DNA from: Candidatus Kouleothrix ribensis
Lineage (GTDB): Bacteria; Chloroflexota; Chloroflexia; Chloroflexales; Roseiflexaceae
DNA length: 64,000 nt
Direction: 5' to 3'
NCBI GenBank assembly: GCA_016722075.1
Contig: JADKGW010000001.1
Location: 1,240,001-1,304,000, forward strand
Under the pieces are notes generated by a model, which was given only the letters and a program-made list of their open reading frames with translations, had not been told where the DNA came from and did no database searches. Shown piece after piece: positions 7,759 through 17,027 of this stretch (position 1 is the stretch's first letter; each line of letters starts with the position of its first letter). The position numbers and the translations under genes are program-made.

Positions 7759-7935
7759 ATGCACCTCCACACTGTGCTCAGCTGATCTGCCGGGTTCACA
7801 CCCTTCGATATCACTCAGGTTGTGCAGGCCACTGCCCAGGCGAAACGATCGCCGGCTGTGGCCTGCGCCCTATACCGGCGGATTAGCACCGCCAACTGTG
7901 GCCGGCAGGGGTGCAATCGCTCGGCCGGCACCTGA

Positions 7936-8307
7936 TCACACGTGCTGATCGACCAGGATCGGATTTCCATCCGGATCTATTACGACGAAGCTGGCCGGCC
8001 CGGTGGTGTGCTCGTCTGCCTCTTGCGCCATCGGCACGCCCTGGGCCTTTAGCCGGCGCTGCAGCTCGCGAACATCGGTGAACGTGGCCAATGGCTGGGC
8101 GTTGTGATCCCAGCCAGGGTTGAAGGTGAGGATGTTCTGATCAAACATGCCTTGAAACAGCCCAATCACGTGGACGCCGTTCTTCATGATCAGCCAGTTC
8201 TGCGCGGCATTGCCGCCAGAAACCGTGAAGCCGAATTTCTCGTAAAACGCTCGTGAAGCCGCGAGATCTTTGACCGCCAGGCTGATCGAAAATGCGCCAA
8301 GTTCCAT
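7936..8307 (-). CDS. VOC-superfamily (glyoxalase/bleomycin-resistance-like) protein
   Basis: A 123-residue vicinal-oxygen-chelate fold protein made of two beta-alpha-beta-beta-beta modules. Module one starts [20 protein letters not shown] and module two ends [18 protein letters not shown]. The phrase [19 protein letters not shown] is typical of a small subfamily annotated as glyoxalase/dioxygenase-like. The metal-ligand pattern is not complete enough to call an enzyme. AGGAGC precedes the ATG. A strong promoter lies at 8378-8406 on the same strand. Confidence 0.8.
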   Translation of the reverse strand: MELGAFSISLAVKDLAASRAFYEKFGFTVSGGNAAQNWLIMKNGVHVIGLFQGMFDQNILTFNPGWDHNAQPLATFTDVRELQRRLKAQGVPMAQEADEHTTGPASFVVIDPDGNPILVDQHV

Positions 8308-8377
8308 GGGGTGCTCCTCTGCTGCTCACTTCAGTACTGCCAAACCACAGGTATTGCGCACACATGTTCTGATCGGG

Positions 8378-8406
8378 AGTATATACGAATTGACGGCGAT
8401 TGTCAA
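8378..8406 (-). promoter_or_regulatory. promoter of VOC gene with inverted repeat
   Basis: On the minus strand TTGACA (8406-8401), 17-bp spacer and TATACT (8383-8378) make a near-consensus promoter. The -35 also forms part of the inverted repeat TTGAC-N7-GTCAA (8390-8406), a possible operator. Confidence 0.65.
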
Positions 8407-8451
8407 ACGGTGCGGTCTGGGCAACTGTTCAGAAAAGAAAGAACTTCATTT

Positions 8452-8480
8452 TTGCAAATCTGATCGGATTGCTCTATAAT
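8452..8480 (+). promoter_or_regulatory. promoter of NYN/LOTUS gene
   Basis: TTGCAA (8452-8457), 17-bp spacer, consensus TATAAT (8475-8480). It is followed by an AAAGGAGGT ribosome-binding site and the ATG at 8525. Confidence 0.7.
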
Positions 8481-8524
8481 CGTGCTGCCCATCGAGCATA
8501 ATTGCATACTTAAAGGAGGTATAT

Positions 8525-10153
8525 ATGTCTGAAACTACGCCAAAAATCGCAGTTTATTGGGATTTCGAGAACTTACATGCGAGTATTTACGAGCAGGAAA
8601 CGGGCGATGAATATAAACCGTACCAGATTCAACGTGAAAAATTGCTCAATGTCCCGGCCTTAATGGATTACATTTATTCTTTGGGCGATGTTGTGATTAA
8701 TCGTGCCTATAACGACTGGCAGTTTTACAGAGTATATAAGAACGAGCTGCTTTTCCATTCGATCGATCTGATTCAGCTGTACCCAAAAGGGAAATTTGCG
8801 AAAAACGGCGCGGATATTCGCCTGGCAATGGATGCGCTTGAAGATGCGTATCAAAACGCACATATGACCCACGCAGTTATTATTGGTGGAGATAGCGATT
8901 ACATCGCGGTTGCGCAAAAGCTGAAAAAACTTGGCCGGTTTGTCATTGGCATCGGCGTTCAGGCCACGACGAACCCGTTCTGGACGCGCAGCTGTAATGA
9001 GTTTAAGTATTACGAAACGTTAGCACGAAAAGCGCAGCAAGCGCAGATCGAGGTAGCCGACGACCATGTGCTCGCCCCGCAATCCAGCAGCCACACGTTT
9101 GCCGCCGCGCGCGAGCTGCTGATCAAAGCAGTTCAGCGCCTGATGGCCGAAGATGATGTCGACGCAGTGCTGAAGGCCAAGGTGCGGCCGATGATGACGC
9201 GCCTGGATCCAGGCTTTGATCCGGCAAACTACAACTTCCAAACGTTTAACGCGTTTATCACTGCGTGTAATGATGTCATACGCTCGTTTAAAGGCGAATA
9301 CGATATGATGATCGCGCTGCGACAAAGCCCTGCTTCGGCTGCGCTGGCCGCGCCTGCGCCCGATAGCACCAGTGTCGCTAGCCAGCCGCTTCCACCGCAG
9401 CAGACGACGGCGCTACATCTAAGTAATCCTGCGATTGATTATTTTCTCTGGGCCATGCAGCTCAACTATATCAACGACACCGTCAAGATTACACTATCGG
9501 ATATTGGCGTGACATTTAAGCTGCTTGCGCCGGATTTTAGTATTCAATCGTATGGCTACCCAAAAAACAATGGCCTCAAGGTTCTGGCCGAAGATGTATC
9601 TGCACGCGGTTATATTACGATTGAATATGATCAGGCGATCAACGTCCATTATGTCTTCGCTACGAGCGCCTTGCCCGAGCGTATTCGGGTGCTGCCTACG
9701 CTAGAAAACCAGCAGACGGTACGCTGCCTGCGCGTGATGAATAAGCTGCATCTGTTTCTTCGGCCGGACGATATTCTCATGGTGTTCAATGCCACGGTTC
9801 GGATATTCGAAGCGTACCAAGCCAGGGCAGGCATATTGACGGTGGCGGCGTTGTTTATCGAAGTAGTGGATACCTGCAGCGGCCCCGGCCAGCATCCCAA
9901 GAAACTGCACCAGATCCTCACGTACCTGGTGACGCTTGGCATGTATGCGACCGACACCGATGAGCCGGTGACAATCGGTGATCAGCGCGCAATTACGCAG
10001 ATCAGATGCCGCGACGAGGCCGATATTATCACGCGCTACCTCGAATTCGTTACGCGGCAGGTGTACGACACCGTTGGCGAAGTGTATAGCCTGGCGTACC
10101 TCAGGTCGCTATTCGTGGGCGGCCCAGCCACCGAGAGCGCTGTGGGCGAGTAA
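8525..10153 (+). CDS. NYN-domain putative RNase with LOTUS/OST-HTH-like domains
   Basis: A 542-residue protein. Residues 5-170 are a NYN (PIN-like, LabA/DUF88) domain with the acidic metal-site residues in place: Asp13 in YWDFENLH, Asp97 in NGADIRLAMDAL, and Asp123/Asp125 in IIGGDSDYIAVAQKL. Residues about 190-262 look like an OST-HTH/LOTUS domain (LKAKVRPMMTRLDPGFDPANY then NFQTFNAFI). A second winged-helix-like unit lies near 300-375 and a third near 430-520, separated by a Pro/Ala linker. LOTUS domains bind RNA, and NYN domains are usually RNases. Codon use is clearly AT-richer than the neighbours, especially in the first third, suggesting transfer. The start is fixed by a strong AAAGGAGGT. 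Confidence 0.82.
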   Translation: MSETTPKIAVYWDFENLHASIYEQETGDEYKPYQIQREKLLNVPALMDYIYSLGDVVINRAYNDWQFYRVYKNELLFHSIDLIQLYPKGKFAKNGADIRLAMDALEDAYQNAHMTHAVIIGGDSDYIAVAQKLKKLGRFVIGIGVQATTNPFWTRSCNEFKYYETLARKAQQAQIEVADDHVLAPQSSSHTFAAARELLIKAVQRLMAEDDVDAVLKAKVRPMMTRLDPGFDPANYNFQTFNAFITACNDVIRSFKGEYDMMIALRQSPASAALAAPAPDSTSVASQPLPPQQTTALHLSNPAIDYFLWAMQLNYINDTVKITLSDIGVTFKLLAPDFSIQSYGYPKNNGLKVLAEDVSARGYITIEYDQAINVHYVFATSALPERIRVLPTLENQQTVRCLRVMNKLHLFLRPDDILMVFNATVRIFEAYQARAGILTVAALFIEVVDTCSGPGQHPKKLHQILTYLVTLGMYATDTDEPVTIGDQRAITQIRCRDEADIITRYLEFVTRQVYDTVGEVYSLAYLRSLFVGGPATESAVGE

Positions 10154-10600
10154 CATGCCCTCCGCGTTCGTCGGCGTCCGAATACCTTACAGGTACACCT
10201 TCACGTACCTGGGTGAGTGCCATACCCTCCGCGTTCGTCGGCGTTCGTCGGCGTCCGAATACCCTACCGGTACGCCTTCACGCACATCGGTGAGTACCAT
10301 ACCATCCGTGTTCGTCCGCGTTCGTCGGCGCCCTAATGCCCTACAAGCCAACCGGAACGCAGCTGGTCCTCGTTCCGAATACCCTACAGGTACGCCTTCA
10401 CGCACATCGGTGAGTGCCCTACCCTCCGCGTTCGTCCGCGTTCGTCGGCGTCCTAATGCCCTACAAGCCAACCGGAATGCAGCTGGTCCTCGTTCCGAAT
10501 ACCCTACCGGTACGCCTTCACGCACATCGGTGAGTACCATACCATCCGCGTTCGTCCGCGTTCGTCCGCGTTCATCCGCGTCCCAGTACCCCAACAGTGA
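10154..10600. repeat. 120-bp tandem repeat array
   Basis: Exact 120-bp periodicity: 10261-10380, 10381-10500 and a partial third unit from 10501, preceded by a shorter related unit of about 77 bp (10181-10257). Each unit carries GGTAC...GTACC arms around a TTCAC...GGTGA pair, so it can fold. Units are linked by CGCGTTCGTC-type decamers. Units differ at a few positions. The open frames across it are repeats in all frames and are not genes. Confidence 0.85.
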
Positions 10601-10622
10601 ACACCTTCGCCTTCGCGCGCAT

Positions 10623-10651
10623 TTGACACCGCCCGCCAAACGGGGTACTCT
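10623..10651 (+). promoter_or_regulatory. promoter of rdgB-pepF
   Basis: TTGACA (10623-10628), 17-bp spacer, TACTCT (10646-10651). It lies immediately after the repeat array and about 40 bp before rdgB. Confidence 0.6.
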
Positions 10652-10692
10652 TGGGGCGAACATGTGATCTGAACTGCGCGGAGCGCCCTGCT

Positions 10693-11301
10693 ATGCCCAC
10701 CTTGCTCATCGCCACCACCAACCCGAATAAGCTGCGCGAATACGCCGCGATCTTCGCCGGGCTGCCGCTCGAGCTGCGCACCCTGCGCGACCAGGGCATC
10801 GACGAGGATGTCGAGGAGACCGGCGCGACCTTCGCCGAGAATGCGCGGCTCAAGGCCGCGTTCTACGCCGCGCGCAGCGGCCTGCCCACGCTGGCCGACG
10901 ACTCGGGCCTCGAGATCCACGCGCTCGGCGGCGAGCCGGGCGTGTACTCGGCGCGCTACGCCGGCCCCGGCGCCTCCGACGCCGACAGGATCGCGCTGGT
11001 GCTCAAGAAACTCGCAGGCGTGCCGTTTCACGCGCGGCTGGCGCGCTTTGTGTGCGCGATCACACTGGCGCTGCCCAACGGCCCGGCCGAGGATGTCGAG
11101 GGCACGCTGCCGGGTGTGATCGAGACAGCCCCACGTGGCAGCCATGGGTTCGGCTACGACCCACTGTTCTACCTGCTCGATGAAAACGCCACGCTGGCCG
11201 AGCTGCCGCCTGCCCGCAAGAACCAGATCAGCCACCGTGCGCGGGCAGCCCAGGCCGCGCGCGCCGTGCTCGAGCGCTGGGCCGCTGAAGGGCTGATCTA
11301 G
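10693..11301 (+). CDS. rdgB: RdgB/HAM1 non-canonical purine NTP pyrophosphatase
   Basis: A 202-residue XTP/dITP diphosphohydrolase of the Ham1 family. It hydrolyses ITP, dITP and XTP to the monophosphate and PPi, cleaning the nucleotide pool. Motifs are complete: [10 protein letters not shown] at 8-17, [20 protein letters not shown] at 67-86 with the catalytic acidic residues, and [11 protein letters not shown] near 150. The C-terminal NQISHRARA motif is also present. I start at the ATG at 10693, where homology begins. The next gene, pepF, follows after 19 bp and is probably co-transcribed. Confidence 0.93.
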   Translation: MPTLLIATTNPNKLREYAAIFAGLPLELRTLRDQGIDEDVEETGATFAENARLKAAFYAARSGLPTLADDSGLEIHALGGEPGVYSARYAGPGASDADRIALVLKKLAGVPFHARLARFVCAITLALPNGPAEDVEGTLPGVIETAPRGSHGFGYDPLFYLLDENATLAELPPARKNQISHRARAAQAARAVLERWAAEGLI

Positions 11302-11320
11302 GCCCAACGAGGAGCTACCA

Positions 11321-13138
11321 ATGGCACAGGCACGCATCCCCCAGCGCGGCGAGATCGCGCCCGAATATACCTGGGATACCACAAGCGTCTTTGCCGGCGA
11401 CACCGAGTGGGAGGCTGCGCTTGCGCGCGTTGCCGCCGCGCTGCCTCGGCTGGCGCGCTTCCAGGGCCAGCTCAAGAGCGGGCCGGCCATGCTGGCCGAG
11501 TGGCTGCACACCAGCGAGCAGCTGGTCAACGCGGCGCTGCGCGTGTATATGTACGCGAACATGCTGCACGATACCGATACAGCCAACCAGGACGCCGCCG
11601 CCAAGTACGATCGTGCCAGCAGCCTGCTCAACCGGGTGTATGCCGCGTGTGCATTCGCCGAGCCCGAGCTGCTGGCGATCGGCGGCGAGCAGCTACGCGC
11701 GTGGCTGGCCGAAGACGAACGCCTGGCCGGCTACACCCACTACATCGATCAGCTCGAGCAGCGCCAGGCGCACGTGCGCTCGGCCGAGGTCGAAGAGCTG
11801 CTTGGCCAGGTGCTCGATCCATTCGGCAGCGCCAAGGCGATTCACGGCATCCTGTGCGACGCCGATCTGCGCTTCCAGCCGGCACAATCGGCCAATGGCA
11901 CGCTCGAGCTGGCGCAGGGCACGATCAGCGCACTGCTCACCAGCCCCGAACGCGAGGTGCGCCGTAGCGCCTGGCAGAGCTACGCCGACGCGCACCTGGC
12001 GCTGAAGCACAGCATGGCCGGCTGCCTGGCCACTGGCGTCAAGCAGCAGGTATTCCTGGCGCGCGCCCGGCGCTATGGCTCGGCGCTCGAGGCCGCGCTG
12101 GCCCGCAACGTCATCCCGCTCGACGTCTTTCACAACCTGATCGAGACCTTTCGCCGCAACCTGCCGACCTGGCACCGCTACTGGCGCGTGCGCCGGCAAG
12201 CGCTCGGCTACGACACACTGCACGTCTACGATGTCAAGGCGCCGCTCACCAGCACCATGCCCCATGTGCCATATGCCCAGGCGGTCGATTGGATCTGCGC
12301 CGGTATGCGGCCGCTGGGCGACGAGTATGTGCGCGTGCTGCGGCGCGGCGCGCTCGAGCAGCGCTGGGTCGATATCTACCCAAACCAGGGCAAGCGCATG
12401 GGTGCCTACTCCGACGGCGTATCCGGCACGCACCCGTTCATCCTGATGAGCTACAACGACGACATCTTCAGCATGAGCACACTGGCGCACGAGCTGGGCC
12501 ACTCGCTGCACTCGTACTATACCTGGCAAACCCAGCCGCTGGTGTATACCGACTACTCGATCTTCGTGGCCGAAGTTGCCTCGAACTTCAACCAGGCGCT
12601 GGTGCGGGCGCACCTGCTCGAGAGCAACGCCGACCCCGATTTTCAGATCAGCGTGATTGAAGAAGCGATGTCGAACTTTCATCGCTACTTCTTCATCATG
12701 CCCACGCTGGCCCGCTTCGAGCTTGCGATCCACGCGGCGGTCGAGCGCGGCGAGGCACTCACGGCCGATGGTATGATCGGGCTACTGGCCGACCTGTTCG
12801 CCGAAGGCTATGGCGACGAAGTGCAAGTCGACCGCGAGCGCGTTGGCATCACCTGGGCGCAATTTTCGACGCACCTGTACTCGAACTTCTATGTGTACCA
12901 ATATGCCACCGGCATCGCCGCCGCACACGCGCTGGCCGAAGGCGTGCGCGCGGGTACCCCACGCGCGGCCGAGCGCTACCTGGCATTCTTGCGCGCCGGC
13001 GGCTCGCGCTACCCGCTCGATGCACTCCAGCTGGCCGGTGTTGACATGGCCACGCCTGCGCCGGTCGAAACGACCTTTGCAATCCTGGCAGGCTATGTCG
13101 ATCGGCTCGAGCAGCTGCTCGCACAGCGCGCCAGGTAG
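11321..13138 (+). CDS. pepF: oligoendopeptidase F, M3 family
   Basis: A 605-residue cytosolic zinc metallopeptidase of the M3B (PepF) family, which cleaves peptides of roughly 7-17 residues. The zinc site is intact: His390, Glu391 and His394 in [11 protein letters not shown], with the third ligand Glu418 in [11 protein letters not shown]. The N-terminal helical part (residues 1-200) has the usual PepF_N features. The C-terminal motif [15 protein letters not shown] is present. It sits 19 bp after rdgB with AACGAGGAG upstream. Length fits the family (about 600). Confidence 0.93.
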   Translation: MAQARIPQRGEIAPEYTWDTTSVFAGDTEWEAALARVAAALPRLARFQGQLKSGPAMLAEWLHTSEQLVNAALRVYMYANMLHDTDTANQDAAAKYDRASSLLNRVYAACAFAEPELLAIGGEQLRAWLAEDERLAGYTHYIDQLEQRQAHVRSAEVEELLGQVLDPFGSAKAIHGILCDADLRFQPAQSANGTLELAQGTISALLTSPEREVRRSAWQSYADAHLALKHSMAGCLATGVKQQVFLARARRYGSALEAALARNVIPLDVFHNLIETFRRNLPTWHRYWRVRRQALGYDTLHVYDVKAPLTSTMPHVPYAQAVDWICAGMRPLGDEYVRVLRRGALEQRWVDIYPNQGKRMGAYSDGVSGTHPFILMSYNDDIFSMSTLAHELGHSLHSYYTWQTQPLVYTDYSIFVAEVASNFNQALVRAHLLESNADPDFQISVIEEAMSNFHRYFFIMPTLARFELAIHAAVERGEALTADGMIGLLADLFAEGYGDEVQVDRERVGITWAQFSTHLYSNFYVYQYATGIAAAHALAEGVRAGTPRAAERYLAFLRAGGSRYPLDALQLAGVDMATPAPVETTFAILAGYVDRLEQLLAQRAR

Positions 13139-13242
13139 CAGAACTGTATACGTGTGTACCGCGCGGTAGTGCCGCACACACGCATATAGGCGCGCACCAC
13201 CTACCCTGCGAAATATAGCTCACTCCCTGAACACAATCCCTA

Positions 13243-13271
13243 TTGACAGTGTGACGTAATACTGTTATACT
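13243..13271 (+). promoter_or_regulatory. strong promoter of SDR-MerR-vWA operon
   Basis: Near-consensus TTGACA (13243-13248), 17-bp spacer, TATACT (13266-13271), with GGAGG before the ATG at 13311. Confidence 0.75.
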
Positions 13272-13310
13272 GCCGCCAGGTGTACAGCCTAGCTGCCACA
13301 TGGAGGCGTC

Positions 13311-14336
13311 ATGAAGCTACTCATCCTGGGCGGGACGGTGTTTCTCGGGCGGCACCTGGCCGAGGTAGCGCTGGCGCGTGGGCACGCGATCACGCTGTTC
13401 AATCGTGGCCAGCACAACGCCGATCTATTCCCCACAGCCGAGAAGCTGCACGGCAATCGCGACCCGGCCGAGGACGGCGGGCGCGGGCTGGAATTGTTGC
13501 GCGGCCGGCGCTGGGACGCGGTGATCGACACCTGCGGCTACCTGCCGCGGGTCGTGCGCGCCTCGGCCGAGGCGCTCGCCGGCACAGCCGGCCACTACAC
13601 CTTCATCTCGACGATCTCGGTCTACCCACACTACCGGCAACCGGGGCTGGATGAGCATGCGCCGCCCGGCACGCTGGACGATCCAACGATTGAGCAGGTG
13701 ACCGGCGCGACGTACGGGCCGCTCAAGGCGCTGTGCGAGGCGGCCGTGCAGGGCGTGTTCGGCGCGCGCACACTGCTGATCCGCCCTGGCCTGATCGTTG
13801 GCCCGCATGATCCCACCGACCGGTTCACGTACTGGGTCGATCGGGTTGCGCGCGGCGGCGAGGTGCTGGCGCCAAACCCACCCCAGCGGCACGTGCAGTT
13901 CATCGACGTGCGCGACCTGGCCGAGTGGACGGTGAAGATGGTCGAGCGGCGTGCGGCCGGTTGCTACAATGCCACCGGCCCGGCCGAGGCGCTGACGCTG
14001 GCCCAGCTGCTTGGCACCTGCTGCAGCGTGAGCGCCAGCGACGCACGGATCAGCTGGGTCGACGAGCAATTCCTGGCTGAGCAGCAGGTCGAGCCGTGGA
14101 TGGGCCTGCCGCTATGGATTCCCAGCAGCGACCCCGACATGCTCGGTTTTGCCGATGTCGATTGCCGTAAGGCGATTGCAGACGGGCTAGCCTTTCGCGC
14201 GCTGGCGGCGACCGTGGCCGATACGCTGGCGTGGTGCCGCAGCCGCGCGGCCGATCATGGGTGGCGGGCCGGGCCAACCCCCGAGCGCGAGCGTGCGCTG
14301 CTGGCGGCCTGGCATAGCCAGGGTGGGCCGCGCTGA
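13311..14336 (+). CDS. NAD-dependent epimerase/dehydratase (extended SDR)
   Basis: A 341-residue Rossmann-fold SDR. It has the nucleotide-binding motif GGTVFLG at 7-13, Ser/Thr residues around 100-103 (FISTISVY), and the catalytic Tyr135-x3-Lys139 in TYGPLKALCE. The sequence resembles the atypical SDR group that includes mRNA-binding and isoflavone-reductase-like proteins (FLGRHLAEVALARGHAITLF). The substrate is unknown, possibly a sugar nucleotide or another small molecule. It is the first gene of a three-gene operon under a strong promoter. Its stop overlaps the start of the MerR gene (TGATG). Confidence 0.83.
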   Translation: MKLLILGGTVFLGRHLAEVALARGHAITLFNRGQHNADLFPTAEKLHGNRDPAEDGGRGLELLRGRRWDAVIDTCGYLPRVVRASAEALAGTAGHYTFISTISVYPHYRQPGLDEHAPPGTLDDPTIEQVTGATYGPLKALCEAAVQGVFGARTLLIRPGLIVGPHDPTDRFTYWVDRVARGGEVLAPNPPQRHVQFIDVRDLAEWTVKMVERRAAGCYNATGPAEALTLAQLLGTCCSVSASDARISWVDEQFLAEQQVEPWMGLPLWIPSSDPDMLGFADVDCRKAIADGLAFRALAATVADTLAWCRSRAADHGWRAGPTPERERALLAAWHSQGGPR

Positions 14337-15007
14337 TGATCGACGAGCCGCAATACACGATCGGCGAGCTGGCCGAGCTGGCCGGCGTAACGCCGCGCAC
14401 CATCCGCTATTACACCACCGAGCGCCTGCTGCCGCGCCCCGACATGCGCGGCCAGTACGCGTTGTATGGGGCCGAGCACCTGGCGCGCCTCCAGCTGATT
14501 GCGCGCCTGAAAGCCAGCTTTCTGCCGCTCAACGAGATCCGCACGCAGATCGAGCACCTCTCGCTTGCGCAGATTCACGCCCTGCTCGGGCAGAGCGATC
14601 AGCCATCGGCGCCGCTCAACAGCGCGGCCGAATATATCGCGCAGCTACTCGATCGGCGGCCGGGCCAGGTGTCGCGGCTGGCTGAAGCCCCGGCGCCATA
14701 CCAGCTATCGCCGGGCGGATTGTTGCCTGGCGCACCGGCGCCGGCAGCACAGATGCTGGCCAGCAGCCTGGCTGAGCCGGCCGCACCGCCAGGCCCGGCC
14801 CACATGCGCGGGCGAAGCCTGGCCCCGGCGCCGAGCCTGCCGCCCACCGCATCCGATGCGCACGCGGCCGGCGAGCAGTGGCGCCGAGTAGTGCTGGCGC
14901 CAGGAGTCGAGCTGCATCTGCGCGAGCCGCTCAGTAACGCGCGGCGCGCACAGGTGGGCCAGCTGCTTATGCACGCACGCGAGCTATTCGACCACGAGCA
15001 GCAGTGA
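14336..15007 (+). CDS. MerR-family regulator with Ala/Pro-rich linker
   Basis: A 223-residue protein. Residues 7-75 are a MerR winged helix: YTIGELAELAGVTPRTIRYY, then YGAEHLARLQLIARLKASF. Residues about 100-180 are an Ala/Pro/Gly-rich linker of low complexity. The last 45 residues (LHLREPLSNARRAQVGQLLMHA) form a small conserved-looking C-terminal piece in place of the usual effector domain. The start overlaps the SDR stop by 1 nt and the next gene follows at 14 bp, so the three are translationally linked. Metal ligands of CueR/MerR type are absent. Confidence 0.82.
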   Translation: MIDEPQYTIGELAELAGVTPRTIRYYTTERLLPRPDMRGQYALYGAEHLARLQLIARLKASFLPLNEIRTQIEHLSLAQIHALLGQSDQPSAPLNSAAEYIAQLLDRRPGQVSRLAEAPAPYQLSPGGLLPGAPAPAAQMLASSLAEPAAPPGPAHMRGRSLAPAPSLPPTASDAHAAGEQWRRVVLAPGVELHLREPLSNARRAQVGQLLMHARELFDHEQQ

Positions 15008-15021
15008 TAGGAGCAGCGTAC

Positions 15022-16257
15022 ATGATAGATTCTCCCCTTACGTTTAGCGCCGAATCAGATCGGCGGCTGGTCGCCTGCGAGGCCTCGTCGCAACGTATGA
15101 TCGAGTGGCTCATCGCGGCTGCGCCGGCGGCTGGGCACACCGAGCGCGCACCGCTCAACCTCGCACTGATCCTCGACCGCAGCGGCTCGATGCAGGGCGA
15201 TAAGCTGCGCAATGTGCAGCAGGCTGCCGGCCACCTGCTCGACCTGCTTGATCAGCGTGATCGCGTGGTGGTCGTGGCGTACGACGACCAGGTGACACTG
15301 GTTGCGCCCAGCGCGCCGGTGTCTGCAGCCCAACGCGCGTCGCTCAAGCGTGCGATCGACGGGTTGCGGCCAGGCGGCTGGACTGACATATCGGGCGGGT
15401 GGCTTACGGGTTGTCGCGAGGTAGCGGCCTATCAGGCGGCCGAGGGCATTCACCGCGCGCTGCTGCTGACGGATGGCCTTGCGAATCGCGGTATTATCGA
15501 TATCGAGGAGCTGGCGCAGCATGCCCGTGAGCTGCGCAGGCGCGGCGTGGCAACCTCGACCTTCGGCGTCGGGCTTGACTTCAACGAGCAGCTGCTCGAG
15601 GCGCTGGCCGAGCAGGGCGGCGGGCATTTCTACTATATCGAGCGGCCCGAGCAGATCCCCACTGTGTTTCGCCGTGAGCTTGGCGAGCTACTGACGGTGG
15701 TTGCGCGCGAGGTGTTTGTGTCGATCGGGGTACCACGCGGCGTTGCCATTGAGCTGCTGGGCGATCTGGCGCACGAGCGCGCCGACGATCGCTTACGCAT
15801 CTTCCTGGGCGATCTGTGTGCCGGCGAACACCGCGCGCTATACACGCGCGTGCTCACCCCCACCGACACGATCGGCACCAACCTGGTGATTGCCGGCGAG
15901 CTGGGCTATGCTGATCTGGCCGGCCGCACCGCCACGCTGGCCGCAAGCGCAGCGTTCAGCTATGCGCGCGAGGCTGAAGTGTTGCGCCTACCCGTGCGTA
16001 CGCCGTTGCTCGAGCGGGCCAGCGCTGTTGAGCTGGCTACGGCTACCGGCCGTGCGCTGAAGCTCGAGCGCGCCGGCCAGCGCGATACGGCCCAGGCGCT
16101 GATGCAGCAGACATTAGCGGCAGCTGCGCCGTACCTGGCGGCGCCGGCCGCTGCTCACTACCAGGTGTTGGCCGAGCAGATCGCCGACGGGTTGAGCGAA
16201 GAGCAGCGCAAGCAGCGCCATTTCGCAGCATATCGCGCACGCCAATCGCGCGAGTGA
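15022..16257 (+). CDS. von Willebrand factor A domain protein
   Basis: A 411-residue protein with a vWA domain at about 43-215. The MIDAS metal site Asp52-x-Ser54-x-Ser56 lies in LALILDRSGSMQGDKL; the second part includes LLLTDGLANRGI. The C-terminal half is beta-rich then helical, as in bacterial YfbK-like or inter-alpha-inhibitor-like vWA proteins. No signal peptide or transmembrane segment is evident, so it is probably cytosolic. I start at the ATG at 15022 (AGGAG at 15009-15013); the GTG at 15004 overlaps the MerR stop. Third gene of the SDR-MerR-vWA operon. Confidence 0.82.
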   Translation: MIDSPLTFSAESDRRLVACEASSQRMIEWLIAAAPAAGHTERAPLNLALILDRSGSMQGDKLRNVQQAAGHLLDLLDQRDRVVVVAYDDQVTLVAPSAPVSAAQRASLKRAIDGLRPGGWTDISGGWLTGCREVAAYQAAEGIHRALLLTDGLANRGIIDIEELAQHARELRRRGVATSTFGVGLDFNEQLLEALAEQGGGHFYYIERPEQIPTVFRRELGELLTVVAREVFVSIGVPRGVAIELLGDLAHERADDRLRIFLGDLCAGEHRALYTRVLTPTDTIGTNLVIAGELGYADLAGRTATLAASAAFSYAREAEVLRLPVRTPLLERASAVELATATGRALKLERAGQRDTAQALMQQTLAAAAPYLAAPAAAHYQVLAEQIADGLSEEQRKQRHFAAYRARQSRE

Positions 16258-16370
16258 GCTGGCATCAACACCACGCCCAGGGCGAGAACACCGAGCGGTT
16301 GTCTCGACGACATACGCGTGGCTACGGCCCTCGGTTGGACACGTATGGTTTCGACTGTTCGCCGTAGCCA

Positions 16371-16487
16371 GGCAGCATGCTGCGGTGGTGCGGCCGTGCG
16401 CTCGCTGGGGGGCAGAGCGTATGCTGGTGTCAACCGCCTCGAAGGCAGCATGCTCATGCGGCGCGGCCGTGCGCCCGCTGGGGCGGG
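16371..16487. repeat. imperfect direct repeat in intergenic gap
   Basis: Two copies of a roughly 40-bp sequence (GGCAGCATGCT ... GCGGCCGTGCGC ... GCTGGGG) begin near 16371 and 16444. They lie in the 260-bp gap between the convergent vWA and clpS genes, where I see no gene. Confidence 0.4.
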
Positions 16488-16517
16488 GCCACAGCTACGC
16501 CCGCACGATGCTCTGCG

Positions 16518-16883
16518 CTACTCGGCTGGCTCAAGGTAGAAGCTCAACGGGTAGCCGGCTGCCCGCGCGACGCTATGCGCATTGTATACGCGGTCGTTGG
16601 CTTCTTCGAATGGCAGTGTGACGACATGGGCCTCGCCGTTGTGATGGGCCTCGAGCATCACCGCCTCAGCGCGCTCGATCGACAGGTCGAAGATCGTCAG
16701 CAGCACGAGAATCACAAAGTCCATAGGCGTCACATCGTCGTTCTCGATGATCACGCGGTAGGGCCGCTCCAGCTCTTCCTGGTTGGCAACTACAAGCTCG
16801 ATATCGGTGGTGGTCTGAGGCGACGCAACGTCGATCGGTAGCGGCATAGACAGTTCGCTTATAGTGGTGCGCGGCGTGTGCAT
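16518..16883 (-). CDS. clpS: ClpS, ATP-dependent Clp protease adaptor
   Basis: A 121-residue N-recognin that delivers N-degron substrates to ClpAP/ClpCP. Residues 40-121 are the ClpS core. The substrate-pocket residues are conserved: Asn48-Asp49-Asp50 in ENDDVTPMDFV, and His80 in MLEAHHNGEAHVV. The N-terminal 38 residues are a flexible extension that in known ClpS reaches the Clp ATPase. I start at the ATG at 16883 because GGAGC precedes it; the frame extends to 17027 without a supported start. No clpA or clpC is in the window. Confidence 0.88.
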   Translation of the reverse strand: MHTPRTTISELSMPLPIDVASPQTTTDIELVVANQEELERPYRVIIENDDVTPMDFVILVLLTIFDLSIERAEAVMLEAHHNGEAHVVTLPFEEANDRVYNAHSVARAAGYPLSFYLEPAE

Positions 16884-17027
16884 TCGCGCTCCGCGCATAT
16901 ACTGGCAAGACTCACAGGTATACGTGATGCAGGTGCGTTGTTTGGCATCGCAATGCCGTGCTGTTTGCCCGCAGCAGCAGGGTAGGTTCGCGCACAGCCG
17001 GCAGTTTGGCTGTGCTCGTCTCCGCAA

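Noticed and set aside
10261..10500. Possible CRISPR array
   Set aside because: The repeated unit is continuous over 120 bp with no unique spacers of constant length, and no cas gene is present.
10187..10663. Long open frames on both strands through the repeat array (up to 229 residues)
   Set aside because: They repeat the same 40-residue pattern with the DNA period, have no ribosome-binding site and exist in several frames. They are a by-product of the 120-bp repeats.
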